Positions 27,695-37,006 of a stretch of DNA of 64,000 nucleotides are shown here, piece by piece. Location of the stretch: assembly GCF_019468465.1 (NCBI RefSeq), contig NZ_CP080519.1:10161001-10225000 (forward strand), in the 5' to 3' direction. Under the pieces are notes generated by a model. The model made no database searches. It saw nothing but the letters and a program-made list of their open reading frames with translations, and was not told the origin of the DNA. Made by a program: the position numbers and the translations under genes. The stretch is from Amycolatopsis sp. DSM 110486 (GTDB lineage: Bacteria > Actinomycetota > Actinomycetes > Mycobacteriales > Pseudonocardiaceae). Position 1 is the first letter of the stretch; each line of letters starts with the position of its first letter.

Positions 27695-28687
27695 CTAGTC
27701 CGCGTCGTGGATCGTGGTGGTGTAGGTGTCGATGGAACCGCCCGCGTCATACTGCGTCAACACCACACCGTCCGTGGTGGGCGTGGCGAGGATCTCGTTG
27801 GCGTTGCCGCCGCCGATCTTCGTCGGGTAGCCGTTGAGGATCGCGTGGTCCGGGTCCTTGAGGTCGATCAGGTCGAACCCGCCGTGGGCCTGGATGCCCT
27901 CAGAGGCGCCGGAGCAGAGCATCTTCTCGTACGGCACGTACTGGCAGTCCTGGTAGCCGACGTAGTCCGAGGGGTTCTGCCAGGTGTCGACGAGCTTGCC
28001 CTTCAGGGTCCACTCATAGAAGGTCCGCGAATCCCAGCTCTGGCCCACCAGGGTCTTCTTCACCGGGTCGTAGATGACGCCGCCGACGTGGTCGTAGTCG
28101 ACCGTGAACAGGGTCTTGACCTGGTAGGTCTTGATGTTGATCTGCAGGATGTCGGCCGAGCTGTGCGCCGAGTCGACCGCGAGCGGGACATAGGCGTAGT
28201 CGCCATAGACCTCGAAGCCGCCGGCGTGGGTGCGGGCGCCGTCGACGAAGGCGATGTCCTTGATGAGAGCGCCGGCCTTGTCGAGGATGACGAGGTGACC
28301 GTCGTTGGCGGTGTGGTCGTAGACCGAAATGTAGTAGCGGCCGTTGTAGTACTTGAAGCCCTCCTGCTCGAAGTCGACGCCGGCAGGCTGCCAGGTCTGC
28401 GGGATGGAGCCGGACTTGGTCCAGACGGTGTTCTGGTTGACCTGCTCGAAGGCTGCCACCAGCGGAGCGTCGCGGTGGTCGGCGCCCGGGGCCTTGACAT
28501 TGTCCTTCGGGGGCTGCGCGGCCGGGCCGGCCTGGATCTGGATCGGAGCCGGGTCGCTCAGGGTCGCGGCGACAGCGGTGGAGGCGATGCCGGCCACGGC
28601 AAGGGCGGCGCCCGCGATCACAGCGAGGCGCGTGCGGTGGCGCGAGCTCGAGCGCTCGGCAGTGGACCTGGCGGGGAGGATTCTCAT
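27695..28687 (-). CDS. Secreted beta-propeller-like protein (DUF6454-like)
   Basis: The 330-residue product has an arginine-rich N-terminus and hydrophobic core (RLAVIAGAALAVAGIASTAV) typical of a Sec or Tat signal peptide. The rest is made of repeated strands with tyrosine and aspartate (FKYYNGRYYISVYDH, VYGDYAYVPLAVD, YDHVGGVIYDPVKKTLVGQS), like a small propeller. It resembles DUF6454 proteins of actinobacteria; that assignment is from memory of the pattern. ATG 28687 directly precedes the signal. Function unknown, extracellular. Confidence 0.75.
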   Translation of the reverse strand: MRILPARSTAERSSSRHRTRLAVIAGAALAVAGIASTAVAATLSDPAPIQIQAGPAAQPPKDNVKAPGADHRDAPLVAAFEQVNQNTVWTKSGSIPQTWQPAGVDFEQEGFKYYNGRYYISVYDHTANDGHLVILDKAGALIKDIAFVDGARTHAGGFEVYGDYAYVPLAVDSAHSSADILQINIKTYQVKTLFTVDYDHVGGVIYDPVKKTLVGQSWDSRTFYEWTLKGKLVDTWQNPSDYVGYQDCQYVPYEKMLCSGASEGIQAHGGFDLIDLKDPDHAILNGYPTKIGGGNANEILATPTTDGVVLTQYDAGGSIDTYTTTIHDAD

Positions 28688-28879
28688 GGGTCGACGCTGC
28701 CGGAAGCGTCTGGCCGGTTCGTAAAGATCGACGGACCGGATCGCGAACGTTGCCTAAACCTGGATCCACCGATTGATGCCTGGGTGCGGGAATCCAGGTT
28801 CTCCTCAGCGGGTCGGGATTCCGCGTGCTCAACCGGTTATCGATCAAGCAGCCGTCACCCAGCTCGAAATCCGCCGACG

Positions 28880-29389
28880 TCAGCGGTTGGGCGGCATCCG
28901 CAACGAGAACCACCACGCCGCCTGACCTGCGCAGAGACGACATCTCGGCAAGCACACCGTCGCACCACACCGCTCCAGCCCCCAGTCCTCAGCAGCCTTC
29001 TTAGTGGGAAACCCAGACCTGCTCCCCCACGTCCCATCCGGACGCTTGTACCGGGCACGCCACTCACCCATGCCGGGCTCTTCCTGGCCGAAGGCCATCC
29101 TTGACGCCTCTTCTCTGTTACTCCGCCCCGGGGCAGCGCTGAGCCGCACCATCTCGGCGACATCGCCACGGGTGAACCGGTAGTGCTTGCCGAAGCGGTG
29201 ATGCGGCAGCATTCTCGCGGCAGCTTGGTCCTTCAACGTCCTCGGCGACAGCTGCAGCAACTCCCCCACCTGTTCCGCGGTCAGCAGCGCGTCCGGATCC
29301 GCCGGCGGCCCCGGCACAGCAGCATTCACCACTCCTGCAACCTCCCGGATCGCAGCAGCAACAGCACAGTGGTCGGGTTCGGTTTCCAT
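28880..29389 (-). pseudogene. Excisionase-like helix-turn-helix fused to an integrase N-terminus
   Basis: ATG 29389 with GGAG upstream opens an AlpA/excisionase-type winged helix (LLTAEQVGELLQLSPRTLKD, then HHRFGKHYRFTRGDVAEMVR). About 100 residues in, the same frame passes without a stop into MGEWRARYKRPDGTWGSRSG then FPTKKAAEDWG, the usual first strands of an actinobacterial tyrosine integrase. It then loses homology and stops at 28880. In intact elements xis and int are separate overlapping genes, so this is a rearranged remnant. The helix-turn-helix part could still be made. Confidence 0.75.
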
Positions 29390-29958
29390 GACGGACTCCT
29401 ATGCATTTCTCGTCGACCATCGAGACAGATTCAGGGAAGTGTTCGCCGGAGCACATTACTATCCATGCTGACGATCCACCGAGCAGTCAATAGTCTCTCG
29501 CAAGAAGACCAAAGAGCCTCGTCAACGCACATGCCGTCCAACTGGCCGCGATTTCAGGACGCTACTATTCGGCAGATCGACCACATGACACATCGACACA
29601 ATGAAGGGCGATACAGATGGCTAAGAAGTTCACGATTGAAACTGAAGAAGAGAGGTGCGTCGATAATTCACGCAAAACAGCACGAGACAGACGAGTCATC
29701 ATCGTCCTCCACTGGTAGCGTTTCAGCATCGAACACGTCTTCTTTGACACCTCTGACTCCGGCAATCCGCTCGCTTGGAGACAAGTTGCGGCCGACTTTC
29801 TCGACTCCTCGCAACCGGCTGCGGCCAGGCCCATAACGCGTCGGCGACCGACATCACCTGGGTGCAGGACAGATCACCGGACAGTCTTGTGCCCGCGTCT
29901 TCATCCTTGATCGTTCACGAAGTAGCGTCGCCGAGGGTCTGTCCAGGGGAGGCATGCG
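29390..29958. other. Unusually AT-rich stretch, possible broken small gene
   Basis: Base composition from about 29450 to 29800 is visibly more AT-rich than anywhere else in the window. ATG 29617, with GAAGGG upstream, opens 33 codons (MAKKFTIET, EEERCVDNSR) to TAG 29716; the same frame is then open to TGA 29908 (RFSIEHVFFDTSDSGNPLAW). No family was recognised. It may be foreign DNA carrying a gene with a premature stop. The last 50 bp hold the GH31 ribosome-binding site GGGGAGG. Confidence 0.45.
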
Positions 29959-32900
29959 GTGGCGAAATCGGTCCGACGACGACTTCTGGTGCGGCTGCTG
30001 GCCGCCGTGTGCCTCGCGGGCACCCTCGTGTCGACGGGGGTTTCCGCCGGTGCGACACCGGTTTCCGCACCGGCCGGGCAAACCGTCACCGCCGGGCAGG
30101 CGAGGTTCGAGGTCCTGTCGCCGACGCTCATCCGGACGGAGTACGCGGGTGACTCCGCCTTCGTCGACGCCGGTACCTTCAACGCGGTCGGCCGCGGCAG
30201 TTTCGCCAGAACCCCTTACACCGCGACGAAGCGCGACGGTTGGCTGACCATCCGGACCAGCGCCGTCCAGCTGCGCTACAAGCTCGGCTCAGGCGCGTTC
30301 TCCGACGACAACCTCACCGTCGGGCTGCGCACCGGCGGCCAGGACGTCACGGCCCGCCCCTGGGCGGGCAAACTGACCCCGGCCTGCGCGTTCGGCACCC
30401 TGTGCGAGGCCGAGAACCTGCAGCTGTCCGGGCCGGGCGTCGCCGGCGACCACCGCGGCTACACCGGCGACGGCTTCGCCGCGGGCTTCGCCAACGCCGG
30501 CGACGACCTGGCGTTCCGCACGACCGCCCCGGCGGCCGGCGCCTACCAGCTGGATCTGCGGTACGCCAACGGATCCGGCGGCGACGGGCAGCACACCACC
30601 CGCACGCTCACGATCCTCGTGGACGGCGGCGATCCGCACCCGGCGTCGCTGCCGCCCACCACCGACTGGGACACCTGGACGCTCGCCACCGTGCCCGTGA
30701 CGCTGCCCGCGGGCGAGCACCAGGTGACCGTCGAGCGCGGCGCCACCGACTCGGGCAACGTCAACATCGACAGCCTCGCCGTGGTCACGACGGGCGCGCC
30801 ATACCCGCAGCCCGTCCCGTCCGCACCCACACCCTGTGCCTTCGGCGCCCTGTGCGAAGCCGAGCAGGGCGCCCTGGTCGGCGGCGCGCACGCGGCGAGC
30901 GACCACGACGGCTACTCCGGCAAGGGCTTCCTCGCCGGGATGGAGCGCGCGGGCGCGGCCGGCGCGCTCGCGGTGACCGGCGTGCCCGCGAACGGCTCGT
31001 ATGACCTGCAACTGCGCTACGCCGACGCGATCGCTGTCTCCGGCCAGACCCAACCCACCAGTTTGTCCCTCCAGGTGGGCGACGCCGCACCGACCAGCCT
31101 CACGCTGCCCGCGACGAGCAGCTGGAACTCGTGGCGGACCACGGCCGTCCCGGTCAAGCTCGCGGCCGGCACCAACACCGTGACGCTCGGCTGCCCCGAC
31201 TCGACGAACTGCCACCTCAACATCGACACCGTCGCGGTCACCCGGCCCCACTCGGCGCTGCTCGCGCCGCACGCGGCGTTGGGCGGCTACCGGCGCGGGC
31301 TCGACGGCGTGGACGGCACCGCCGTCACCAGCCCGGGAATCCTCTACCAGGACGGCTGGTCGCTGCTCGACGACACCGCCTCGGCGCTGTACGACCCGCG
31401 TACCAAGGTCGTCACGCAGCGCCCCGCGCACGGTGGCAAGGCCTACCAGGACGGGTACGTGTTCGCCTACGGTCAGGACTACGCCCGCGGGCTGCGCGAG
31501 CTGTCCCAGCTGACCGGTCCGTCCCTGCTGCTGCCGCGCTGGTCGTACGGCGTCTGGTACTCCGAGTACTACGACCGCACGGCCGGGGACTTCGAGCAGA
31601 CGATCCTGCCGAAGTTCCGGTCGCAGAACGTGCCGCTGGACATGCTCGTGGTCGACACCGACTTCAAGTCGCCGAACAAGTGGAACGGCTGGGAGATCGA
31701 CCCGACCCGCTTCCCCGACCCGGCGGCGTTCTTCCAGTGGGCGCACGACCAGGGCCTGCACACCGCGCTGAACGTCCACCCGAGCATCCTCGCCTCCGAC
31801 CCCCAGTTCCCCGCCGCCCAGGCAACGGCGAAGGGCAAGCTCAAGCCCGGCAGCTGCGGCGGTGGGGGCACCGACTGTTACGTGTTCGACTTCGGCGATC
31901 CGGACCAGCTGCGGGCCTACTTCGACCTGCACCGGCCGATGGAGCAGCAGGGCAACGACCTCTGGTGGCTCGACTGGTGCTGCGACGGATCGAGCTCCAC
32001 CCTCGCCGGCGTCACCCCTGACTCGTGGATCAACCAGCAGTACGCCGACGACGCGGCGAAGACCGTCGGCCGCGGGTTCGCGTTCTCCCGCGCGTACGGT
32101 TCGCTGCAGGCCGGTGGTTACAGCTCGCCCACCGCGGTGCCCACGGGGCCGTGGGCCGACAAGCGCAGCACTCTGCACTTCACCGGTGACACCGTTTCCG
32201 ACTGGGCCACGCTGGGCTTCGAGGTCGGCTACACGCCTGGCGAGTCCGCGGCGACCGGCCTGGCTTCGGTGAGCCACGACATCGGCGGCCACACCGGGGG
32301 CCTGCAGGAACCCGGGAGCGAGCCGGGTAGCACGAAGCTGCCGGACGACCTGTACGCGCGCTGGGTGCAGTTCGGCACGTTCCAGCCGGTCGATCGCCTG
32401 CACTCCAACCACAGCGACCGGTTGCCGTGGCAGTACGGGGCCGCCGCGGACGCGTCGGCGACGAAGTTCCTGAACCTGCGCGAGGACCTCGTGCCGTACA
32501 CGTACACGCTCGCGCAGCAGGCCACCGCGACGGGACTGCCCATCGTGCGGCCGCTGTACCTGCAGTACCCCGGGCGCCAGGAGGCCTACGCCCAGGCGGG
32601 CGCGGAGTACCTGTACGGGCCGGACGTGCTGGTGGCTCCCGCGACGAGCCCGGGCACAACCGCCACCACAAGTGTGTGGTTCCCGCCCGGCAGCGACTGG
32701 ACGGACTACTTCACGGGCAAGACCTATCGGGGCGGGACCACGGCGCAGATCACCACGGGCTGGGACACGATGCCGGTGTTTCTGCGCTCGGGCGGCATCA
32801 TGGTCACCCGCAGCGGCGACGTCCCCGGCGACGCGGGCCACCCGCTGACCGCCGCGACGGTCACCGTGGCCGGCGGCCACCGGGGCGCGTTCACCCTCTA

Positions 32901-33201
32901 CGAGGACGACGGGCAGTCGGCCTCGGCGAAGGGCGCCACCACCGGCATGACCTACACCGAGGACGCCCACTCGGCGACACTCGCGATCGACGCCCCACAC
33001 GGGTCGTACCGTGGGCGGCCGACGCAGCGCACCTGGACCGTGCGGTTCACCGACGCCAAGGCACCGTCGGCGGTGCTCATCAATGGTCACCGCAGCCCGG
33101 AGAACACGTGGACCTGGGACCCGGCGACGAAGACCGTGACGGTGCGGACGCCGGCGCAGCCGGTCACGCGGCCGCTCACCGTGCGGTTGCTGAACTCGTA
33201 G
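29959..33201 (+). CDS. Secreted GH31-family glycosidase with two carbohydrate-binding modules
   Basis: The 1080-residue protein starts with a signal peptide (RRRLLVRLLAAVCLAGTLVS). A short beta-domain part follows, then two CBM6/35-like modules each beginning CAFG-LCEAE (about residues 134-270 and 290-425), then a GH31 barrel. The GH31 nucleophile is D672 in LWWLDWCCDG and the acid/base is D744 in HFTGDTVSD; SHDIGGHTGG is also typical. GH31 enzymes remove alpha-linked glucose, xylose or related sugars from glycans. The modules are inserted before the barrel, so both are probably used to hold a polysaccharide outside the cell. The GTG start follows GGGGAGG. Confidence 0.92.
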   Translation: MAKSVRRRLLVRLLAAVCLAGTLVSTGVSAGATPVSAPAGQTVTAGQARFEVLSPTLIRTEYAGDSAFVDAGTFNAVGRGSFARTPYTATKRDGWLTIRTSAVQLRYKLGSGAFSDDNLTVGLRTGGQDVTARPWAGKLTPACAFGTLCEAENLQLSGPGVAGDHRGYTGDGFAAGFANAGDDLAFRTTAPAAGAYQLDLRYANGSGGDGQHTTRTLTILVDGGDPHPASLPPTTDWDTWTLATVPVTLPAGEHQVTVERGATDSGNVNIDSLAVVTTGAPYPQPVPSAPTPCAFGALCEAEQGALVGGAHAASDHDGYSGKGFLAGMERAGAAGALAVTGVPANGSYDLQLRYADAIAVSGQTQPTSLSLQVGDAAPTSLTLPATSSWNSWRTTAVPVKLAAGTNTVTLGCPDSTNCHLNIDTVAVTRPHSALLAPHAALGGYRRGLDGVDGTAVTSPGILYQDGWSLLDDTASALYDPRTKVVTQRPAHGGKAYQDGYVFAYGQDYARGLRELSQLTGPSLLLPRWSYGVWYSEYYDRTAGDFEQTILPKFRSQNVPLDMLVVDTDFKSPNKWNGWEIDPTRFPDPAAFFQWAHDQGLHTALNVHPSILASDPQFPAAQATAKGKLKPGSCGGGGTDCYVFDFGDPDQLRAYFDLHRPMEQQGNDLWWLDWCCDGSSSTLAGVTPDSWINQQYADDAAKTVGRGFAFSRAYGSLQAGGYSSPTAVPTGPWADKRSTLHFTGDTVSDWATLGFEVGYTPGESAATGLASVSHDIGGHTGGLQEPGSEPGSTKLPDDLYARWVQFGTFQPVDRLHSNHSDRLPWQYGAAADASATKFLNLREDLVPYTYTLAQQATATGLPIVRPLYLQYPGRQEAYAQAGAEYLYGPDVLVAPATSPGTTATTSVWFPPGSDWTDYFTGKTYRGGTTAQITTGWDTMPVFLRSGGIMVTRSGDVPGDAGHPLTAATVTVAGGHRGAFTLYEDDGQSASAKGATTGMTYTEDAHSATLAIDAPHGSYRGRPTQRTWTVRFTDAKAPSAVLINGHRSPENTWTWDPATKTVTVRTPAQPVTRPLTVRLLNS

Positions 33202-33299
33202 CCGGGGGTGCCCGGTGCCGCCCTCCTCGGTGCCGGGCATCCCGTCGAGTCGCGATGACGGCGCGCCGGCCTGGTCACGAACGGACAGTCCCGCGCCGC

Positions 33300-33500
33300 G
33301 GGTAGGCACAGCGCCGGGTCCGTTCGAAGTGCTCGGTGCCCAAGTGGGCAGCGACCCGTCGCGCGGCGGCGAGGTCGGCGGATTCGGCAGTGCCGACGGA
33401 GAAGGTGCGCAGCCGGTCTCCGCGCTCGCGGCACCACCGGGCGGCGATGGCCGCGGCTGCGAGCGTGGTCGCCGCCGAGCTCGTCCTCGTTGGCGCGCCC
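33300..33500 (-). pseudogene. Asparagine synthetase (AsnB-like) fragment
   Basis: The minus strand reads AAIAARWCRERGDRLRTFSV then GTAESADLAAARRVAAHLGT and EHFE. This is the region after the PP-loop in the synthetase domain of glutamine-dependent asparagine synthetases. No start, PP-loop or C-terminus is present. Confidence 0.7.
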
Positions 33501-33869
33501 TTCGCCACAGCCGCACCGGCAAGAGTCACCCGGGATGTTCGGGTTTCCTAACGGCACCACCGCCCCACCAGCACTGTCACCTTCGGCAACCAAGGCATCA
33601 CCGTGAACCAAACCCAGCACGCCGTCGGAAGCCGAACCTTCTCGGACTGGGGCCCAGCCGAGAAGGGCGGCGGCGAACACGTGCCGCGCTCGTCGCCGGA
33701 CATGGGACAGCAGTTGGCGGTGACGGAGTTCCAGCAGTAGTTTCCTTGCCCCCCGAATCCCGAAATGGCGCGTTTAGGGCAGTGACGCGGCGCAAAGCGT
33801 GCCTGAGGCGCAAGTCGTGGCGCTGGTGCGGAGGGGTGTCAGACTGTTGGCTGCTCCGGTTGCGGGTCG
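33501..33869. other. No intact gene; possible unrecognised plus-strand tail
   Basis: A plus-strand frame ending at TAG 33738 reads TVNQTQHAVGSRTFSDWGPA and GQQLAVTEFQQ, which looks like the end of a secreted protein but belongs to no family I recognise. Confidence 0.35.
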
Positions 33870-34751
33870 TCAGGCGAAGTAGTGCCCTTCTTCGATGTCG
33901 TCGATGAGGCCGGGGTGTATCGGTGTCCACCCGAGCAGTTGCTGGGTGATCGTGCTCGAGGCGGGCATGTCGGTGCCCAGGAGTGCTCCGAGGGGCATGC
34001 CGAACTCCTCGGCGGGGCGGGACTGCGCGGGCACGCCGACGCCTCGCGCGATCGCCTCGGCGATGTCGCGGAAGGCGACTCCCTCGTCGCCCACGGCGTG
34101 CAGGACCGATCCTGCAGGCGCCTTCTCGATCGCGAGCCGATAGAGGGCCGCGGCGTCCTTGACGTGCACGGCCGGCCAACGGTTCGTCCCGTCGCCCACG
34201 TACGCGGAGACTCCGGTTGTCCTTGCCCGGGCGGCGAGCTGGGGGATGAAGCCGTGCTGCTCGCCCTTGCCATGTGCGGATCGCGGGATCATGACAAGGC
34301 TCACGCGGACTCCGCGATCGGCGGCGGCGAGGGCGGCCTGCATGTTCTTGATGCGCGCAGCGATGGGCCCCTCTGGCACCAGCTCGTCGTGCTCGGTGGC
34401 GGCTCGACCCGGCACGGTGATGGTCGCGCCGGTGACGAGCAGCGGCTTGTCGGTGCCTTCCAGCGCGCTCGTGAACGTGTCGATGGCGGCGGCATCGGCC
34501 GGGGCGCCGCCGATCTGCCCGAGTTCGTGGGCGTAGGCGAGGTGGATGACGCCGTCACTCTCTTCCGCCGCGTCTCGGAGGGTGTTGAGGTTGTCCAGGC
34601 CGCCACGGCGGGCTTCGGCGCCCAACTGCTCGATCGTGGCGGTGGCGGTGTCGGAACGGGCGAGGCCGATGACCTCGTGGCCGGCGTGGATGAGTTCGGG
34701 GACAACTGAGGATCCGATCCAGCCGGAGGCGCCGGTGACGAAGATGCGCAT
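33870..34751 (-). CDS. NAD(P)-dependent epimerase/dehydratase-like SDR
   Basis: The 293-residue protein is an extended or atypical SDR with MRIFVTGASGWIGSSVVPEL at the N-terminus and the substrate-side blocks VIHLAYAHE and RWPAVHVKDAAALYRLA. Members of this group reduce or epimerise small carbonyl compounds; the usual YxxxK is not obvious, as in other atypical members. GGGAG precedes ATG 34751. It is divergent from a TetR regulator, with three palindromic operators between them. Confidence 0.9.
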   Translation of the reverse strand: MRIFVTGASGWIGSSVVPELIHAGHEVIGLARSDTATATIEQLGAEARRGGLDNLNTLRDAAEESDGVIHLAYAHELGQIGGAPADAAAIDTFTSALEGTDKPLLVTGATITVPGRAATEHDELVPEGPIAARIKNMQAALAAADRGVRVSLVMIPRSAHGKGEQHGFIPQLAARARTTGVSAYVGDGTNRWPAVHVKDAAALYRLAIEKAPAGSVLHAVGDEGVAFRDIAEAIARGVGVPAQSRPAEEFGMPLGALLGTDMPASSTITQQLLGWTPIHPGLIDDIEEGHYFA

Positions 34752-34770
34752 GTGATGCTCCCTGCAAGTG

Positions 34771-34843
34771 ATGCGACTGTGTCGCATTGAAGCTAGATGA
34801 TGCGACTCAGTCGCGTCAAGGGAGTGATGCGATGCTGTCGCAT
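34771..34843. promoter_or_regulatory. Three tandem palindromic operators for the TetR regulator
   Basis: Sites at 34771-34787 (ATGCGACtgtGTCGCAT, perfect), 34800-34816 (ATGCGACtcaGTCGCGT, one mismatch) and 34827-34843 (ATGCGAtgctgTCGCAT) share the consensus ATGCGACnnnGTCGCAT. Their centres are 29 and 27 bp apart. They fill the 108-bp gap between divergent SDR and TetR genes and probably control both. Confidence 0.85.
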
Positions 34844-34859
34844 CGGTTATCGTGTGAGC

Positions 34860-35456
34860 ATGAGCAGATGGGCGCCGGATGCGCGTGAGCGACTGGAGGA
34901 TGCCGCGCTCGAGCTGTTCTCCGCTCAGGGGTACGAGAACACGACGGTGGCTCAGATCGCCGAACGTGCCGGCCTGAATCGCGCGACCTTCTTCCGGCAC
35001 TTCGCCGACAAGCGCGAGATCCTCTTCGGTCGAGAGGACGAGCTCGCCATCCTGTTCTCCGACGCGATCCGCTCCGCACCGACGGATGCCGACGTGCCCG
35101 CCTGTCTCCTGTCCGCCTTGCACGCGGCGGACGCGAGGATGACAGCTGATCAGCGCCCCAGAGCCCTTCAGCGGCGCCGGATTGCCGACGCGAACATGGA
35201 CGTGCAGGAGCGTGGGCTGCTGAAGATCGCACGGACCACGACCGCGGCAGCCGACGCGCTCACAGGCCGCGGCGTCGATGAGCTGACCGCGCGTCTCGCC
35301 GCCGAGATGCTGATCCTGGCATTCAGCGCCGGCCTCCGCGAATGGATCAACGCCGGCGATCATGCGGACCCGTTCTCGTCACACGCCGCGGCAGCCCTCG
35401 AAGCGATCCGCGACCGCGCCGGACTGCTTCGAGACTCGACCACCGCGAAGACGTGA
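34860..35456 (+). CDS. TetR-family regulator
   Basis: The 198-residue protein has a typical TetR DNA-binding domain (ALELFSAQGYENTTVAQIAE, then RAGLNRATFFRHFADKREIL) and an alpha-helical ligand domain. ATG 34860 gives the family-like start MSRWAPDARERLEDAA; an in-frame GTG two codons upstream is also possible. It should bind the three palindromes in the divergent promoter region and repress the neighbouring SDR and itself. Confidence 0.92.
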   Translation: MSRWAPDARERLEDAALELFSAQGYENTTVAQIAERAGLNRATFFRHFADKREILFGREDELAILFSDAIRSAPTDADVPACLLSALHAADARMTADQRPRALQRRRIADANMDVQERGLLKIARTTTAAADALTGRGVDELTARLAAEMLILAFSAGLREWINAGDHADPFSSHAAAALEAIRDRAGLLRDSTTAKT

Positions 35457-36178
35457 ACCTGCTCCTGGACACAGCCTCAGACCAGTTGGGAGCACACAGG
35501 TTTCCGACACTTCCGAACGAGAAGCACGGAACCTGTTACCTTGCTGGGTCATCCACCCCGTGGGTCGAAGGCGGCGAGTTCGGTGGGCCGCCCACTCCGA
35601 CCAAGATCTCAGACACACTCTCAGATCTGTCACCACTTCGTGCACCAAACGCCTGAGCCCCCGACGACAGTTGGATGGGGCTCACCGGGCCGGGCCTGAC
35701 GACGTCGGGGACATTGTCGACTACGTTCTGGCCCAACCGAGCCCACCATCGCCGCCCAATTTCGGCCTTGGGCTGTACGTTGGGCTCGACGGCCTGAACC
35801 AGGATGGCGCGCCCGCATATCCCGGTGATCCGGACGGCCAGCCGACGCTGGTGGGCGTGCCGCGCCTGCCAGCCGTGTGGGAGCGCATGCCGCGCATGCA
35901 CCGGGAGCCGGACACGGACAAGCTGAAGTGGGCAACCCGGCCCTGAGCTGCCGGAGCTGCTGCCGCCGAAGAAGTGATCAGCTGGCGCAGGGGTTCCAGC
36001 CGAGCCAGGTGAACACGCCCACCACCGCAGCGACGTCGCCGAAACAGCCGCTGGATCCTCCTGCCCGACTTCCATGACGCCGCCCGCGCCCAGGCCGTGC
36101 TCGAGGAGGGACCCTTGGCTCGGCGAAACCCAAAAGGGGCAGCGCGGTCACGTATCTGCCGCCGCGTCAGCGGCTCGG
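35457..36178. other. No gene recognised
   Basis: A plus-strand frame ending at TGA 35944 contains GLGLYVGLDGLNQDGAPAYP and GVPRLPAVWERMPRMHREPD, which reads like protein but matches no family I know. It has no good start. It may be a degraded gene. Confidence 0.35.
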
Positions 36179-37006
36179 TTAGGGTTTGCGGCCCACGGCT
36201 GCGAGCAGGCAGTGATCGGAGAGTTTGAGTGGCTGCACGCGGGGGCCCCCGGGCCACCAGTCGGCTGGCTGTACCAGGCCAGGTTTGAGCAGCTCGAGTC
36301 CGGCGAGCATGGTGTTGATCTCGGCGCGGGTACGGAAGTGGATCCGCCCTGAGGAGGCGCCTTGATACACGCGCTCGATGTTACGGGCGACGACGCTGTA
36401 CTCGTCGTCTTCGGGATCGAAGGCGTGGCTGAACACCACATACGATCCTGACGGCAGGGCGTCGAGATAATCACGCAGCACGGCGGCCGGGTCGTCGGCG
36501 CAGAAGTGCAGGCTCATCGAGTGGATCAGTGCGATGGGTTTGTCCCAGTCGAGCTCGCCGCGCACGGTCTGATCGGCCAGCAGCCTCGTGGGCTGGAAGA
36601 TATCGCCGCTGACGAAGTGGGTTTGCATGTTGTCGGCCAGCAGCGCCCGGCCGTGGGCGAGCACCACCGGATCGTTGTCGACGTAGACCACGCGCGCGTC
36701 GGGGTTGGACCGCTGTGCGACCTCGTGGACGTTCTCGGCGGTGGGTAGCCCGGAACCGCAGTCGAGGAACTGGTCGATGCCCACGTCGCGGGCCAAGAAG
36801 CGCACGGCGCGGATCAGAAATTCTCGAGCGACGATGGCCAGTTCGGTCACCTCGGGCGCCACGGCTTGGACCTTGCGCAGCATTTCCCGGTCGACCTCGT
36901 AGTTGTCTTTGCCGCCCAAGCCCGCGTCGTAGATCCGGGCGGTGCTCGGCACGGTCGGATCGATAACCGTCGCCAAGTCGTCGTCGCGCTCGCTCATGAC
37001 CATCAA
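36179..37006 (-). CDS. S-adenosylmethionine methyltransferase (Methyltransf_19 / DUF574)
   Basis: The 275-residue protein has the family opening PSTARIYDAGLGGKDNYEVD, a SAM-binding loop FLDCGSGLPTAENVHE and acid residue in VVYVDNDPVVLAHGRALL, plus the conserved IHSMSLHFCADD. This actinobacterial family is found in many copies per genome. Targets are mostly unknown and no partner gene is beside it here. ATG 37006 or ATG 36997 could start it. Confidence 0.92.
   Translation of the reverse strand: MMVMSERDDDLATVIDPTVPSTARIYDAGLGGKDNYEVDREMLRKVQAVAPEVTELAIVAREFLIRAVRFLARDVGIDQFLDCGSGLPTAENVHEVAQRSNPDARVVYVDNDPVVLAHGRALLADNMQTHFVSGDIFQPTRLLADQTVRGELDWDKPIALIHSMSLHFCADDPAAVLRDYLDALPSGSYVVFSHAFDPEDDEYSVVARNIERVYQGASSGRIHFRTRAEINTMLAGLELLKPGLVQPADWWPGGPRVQPLKLSDHCLLAAVGRKP

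Noticed and set aside
30289..33522. Minus-strand open frame of 1077 codons
   Set aside because: It is antisense to the GH31 gene, its protein is extremely R/G/V-rich and has no family motif; GC-rich codon bias on the real strand keeps this frame open.
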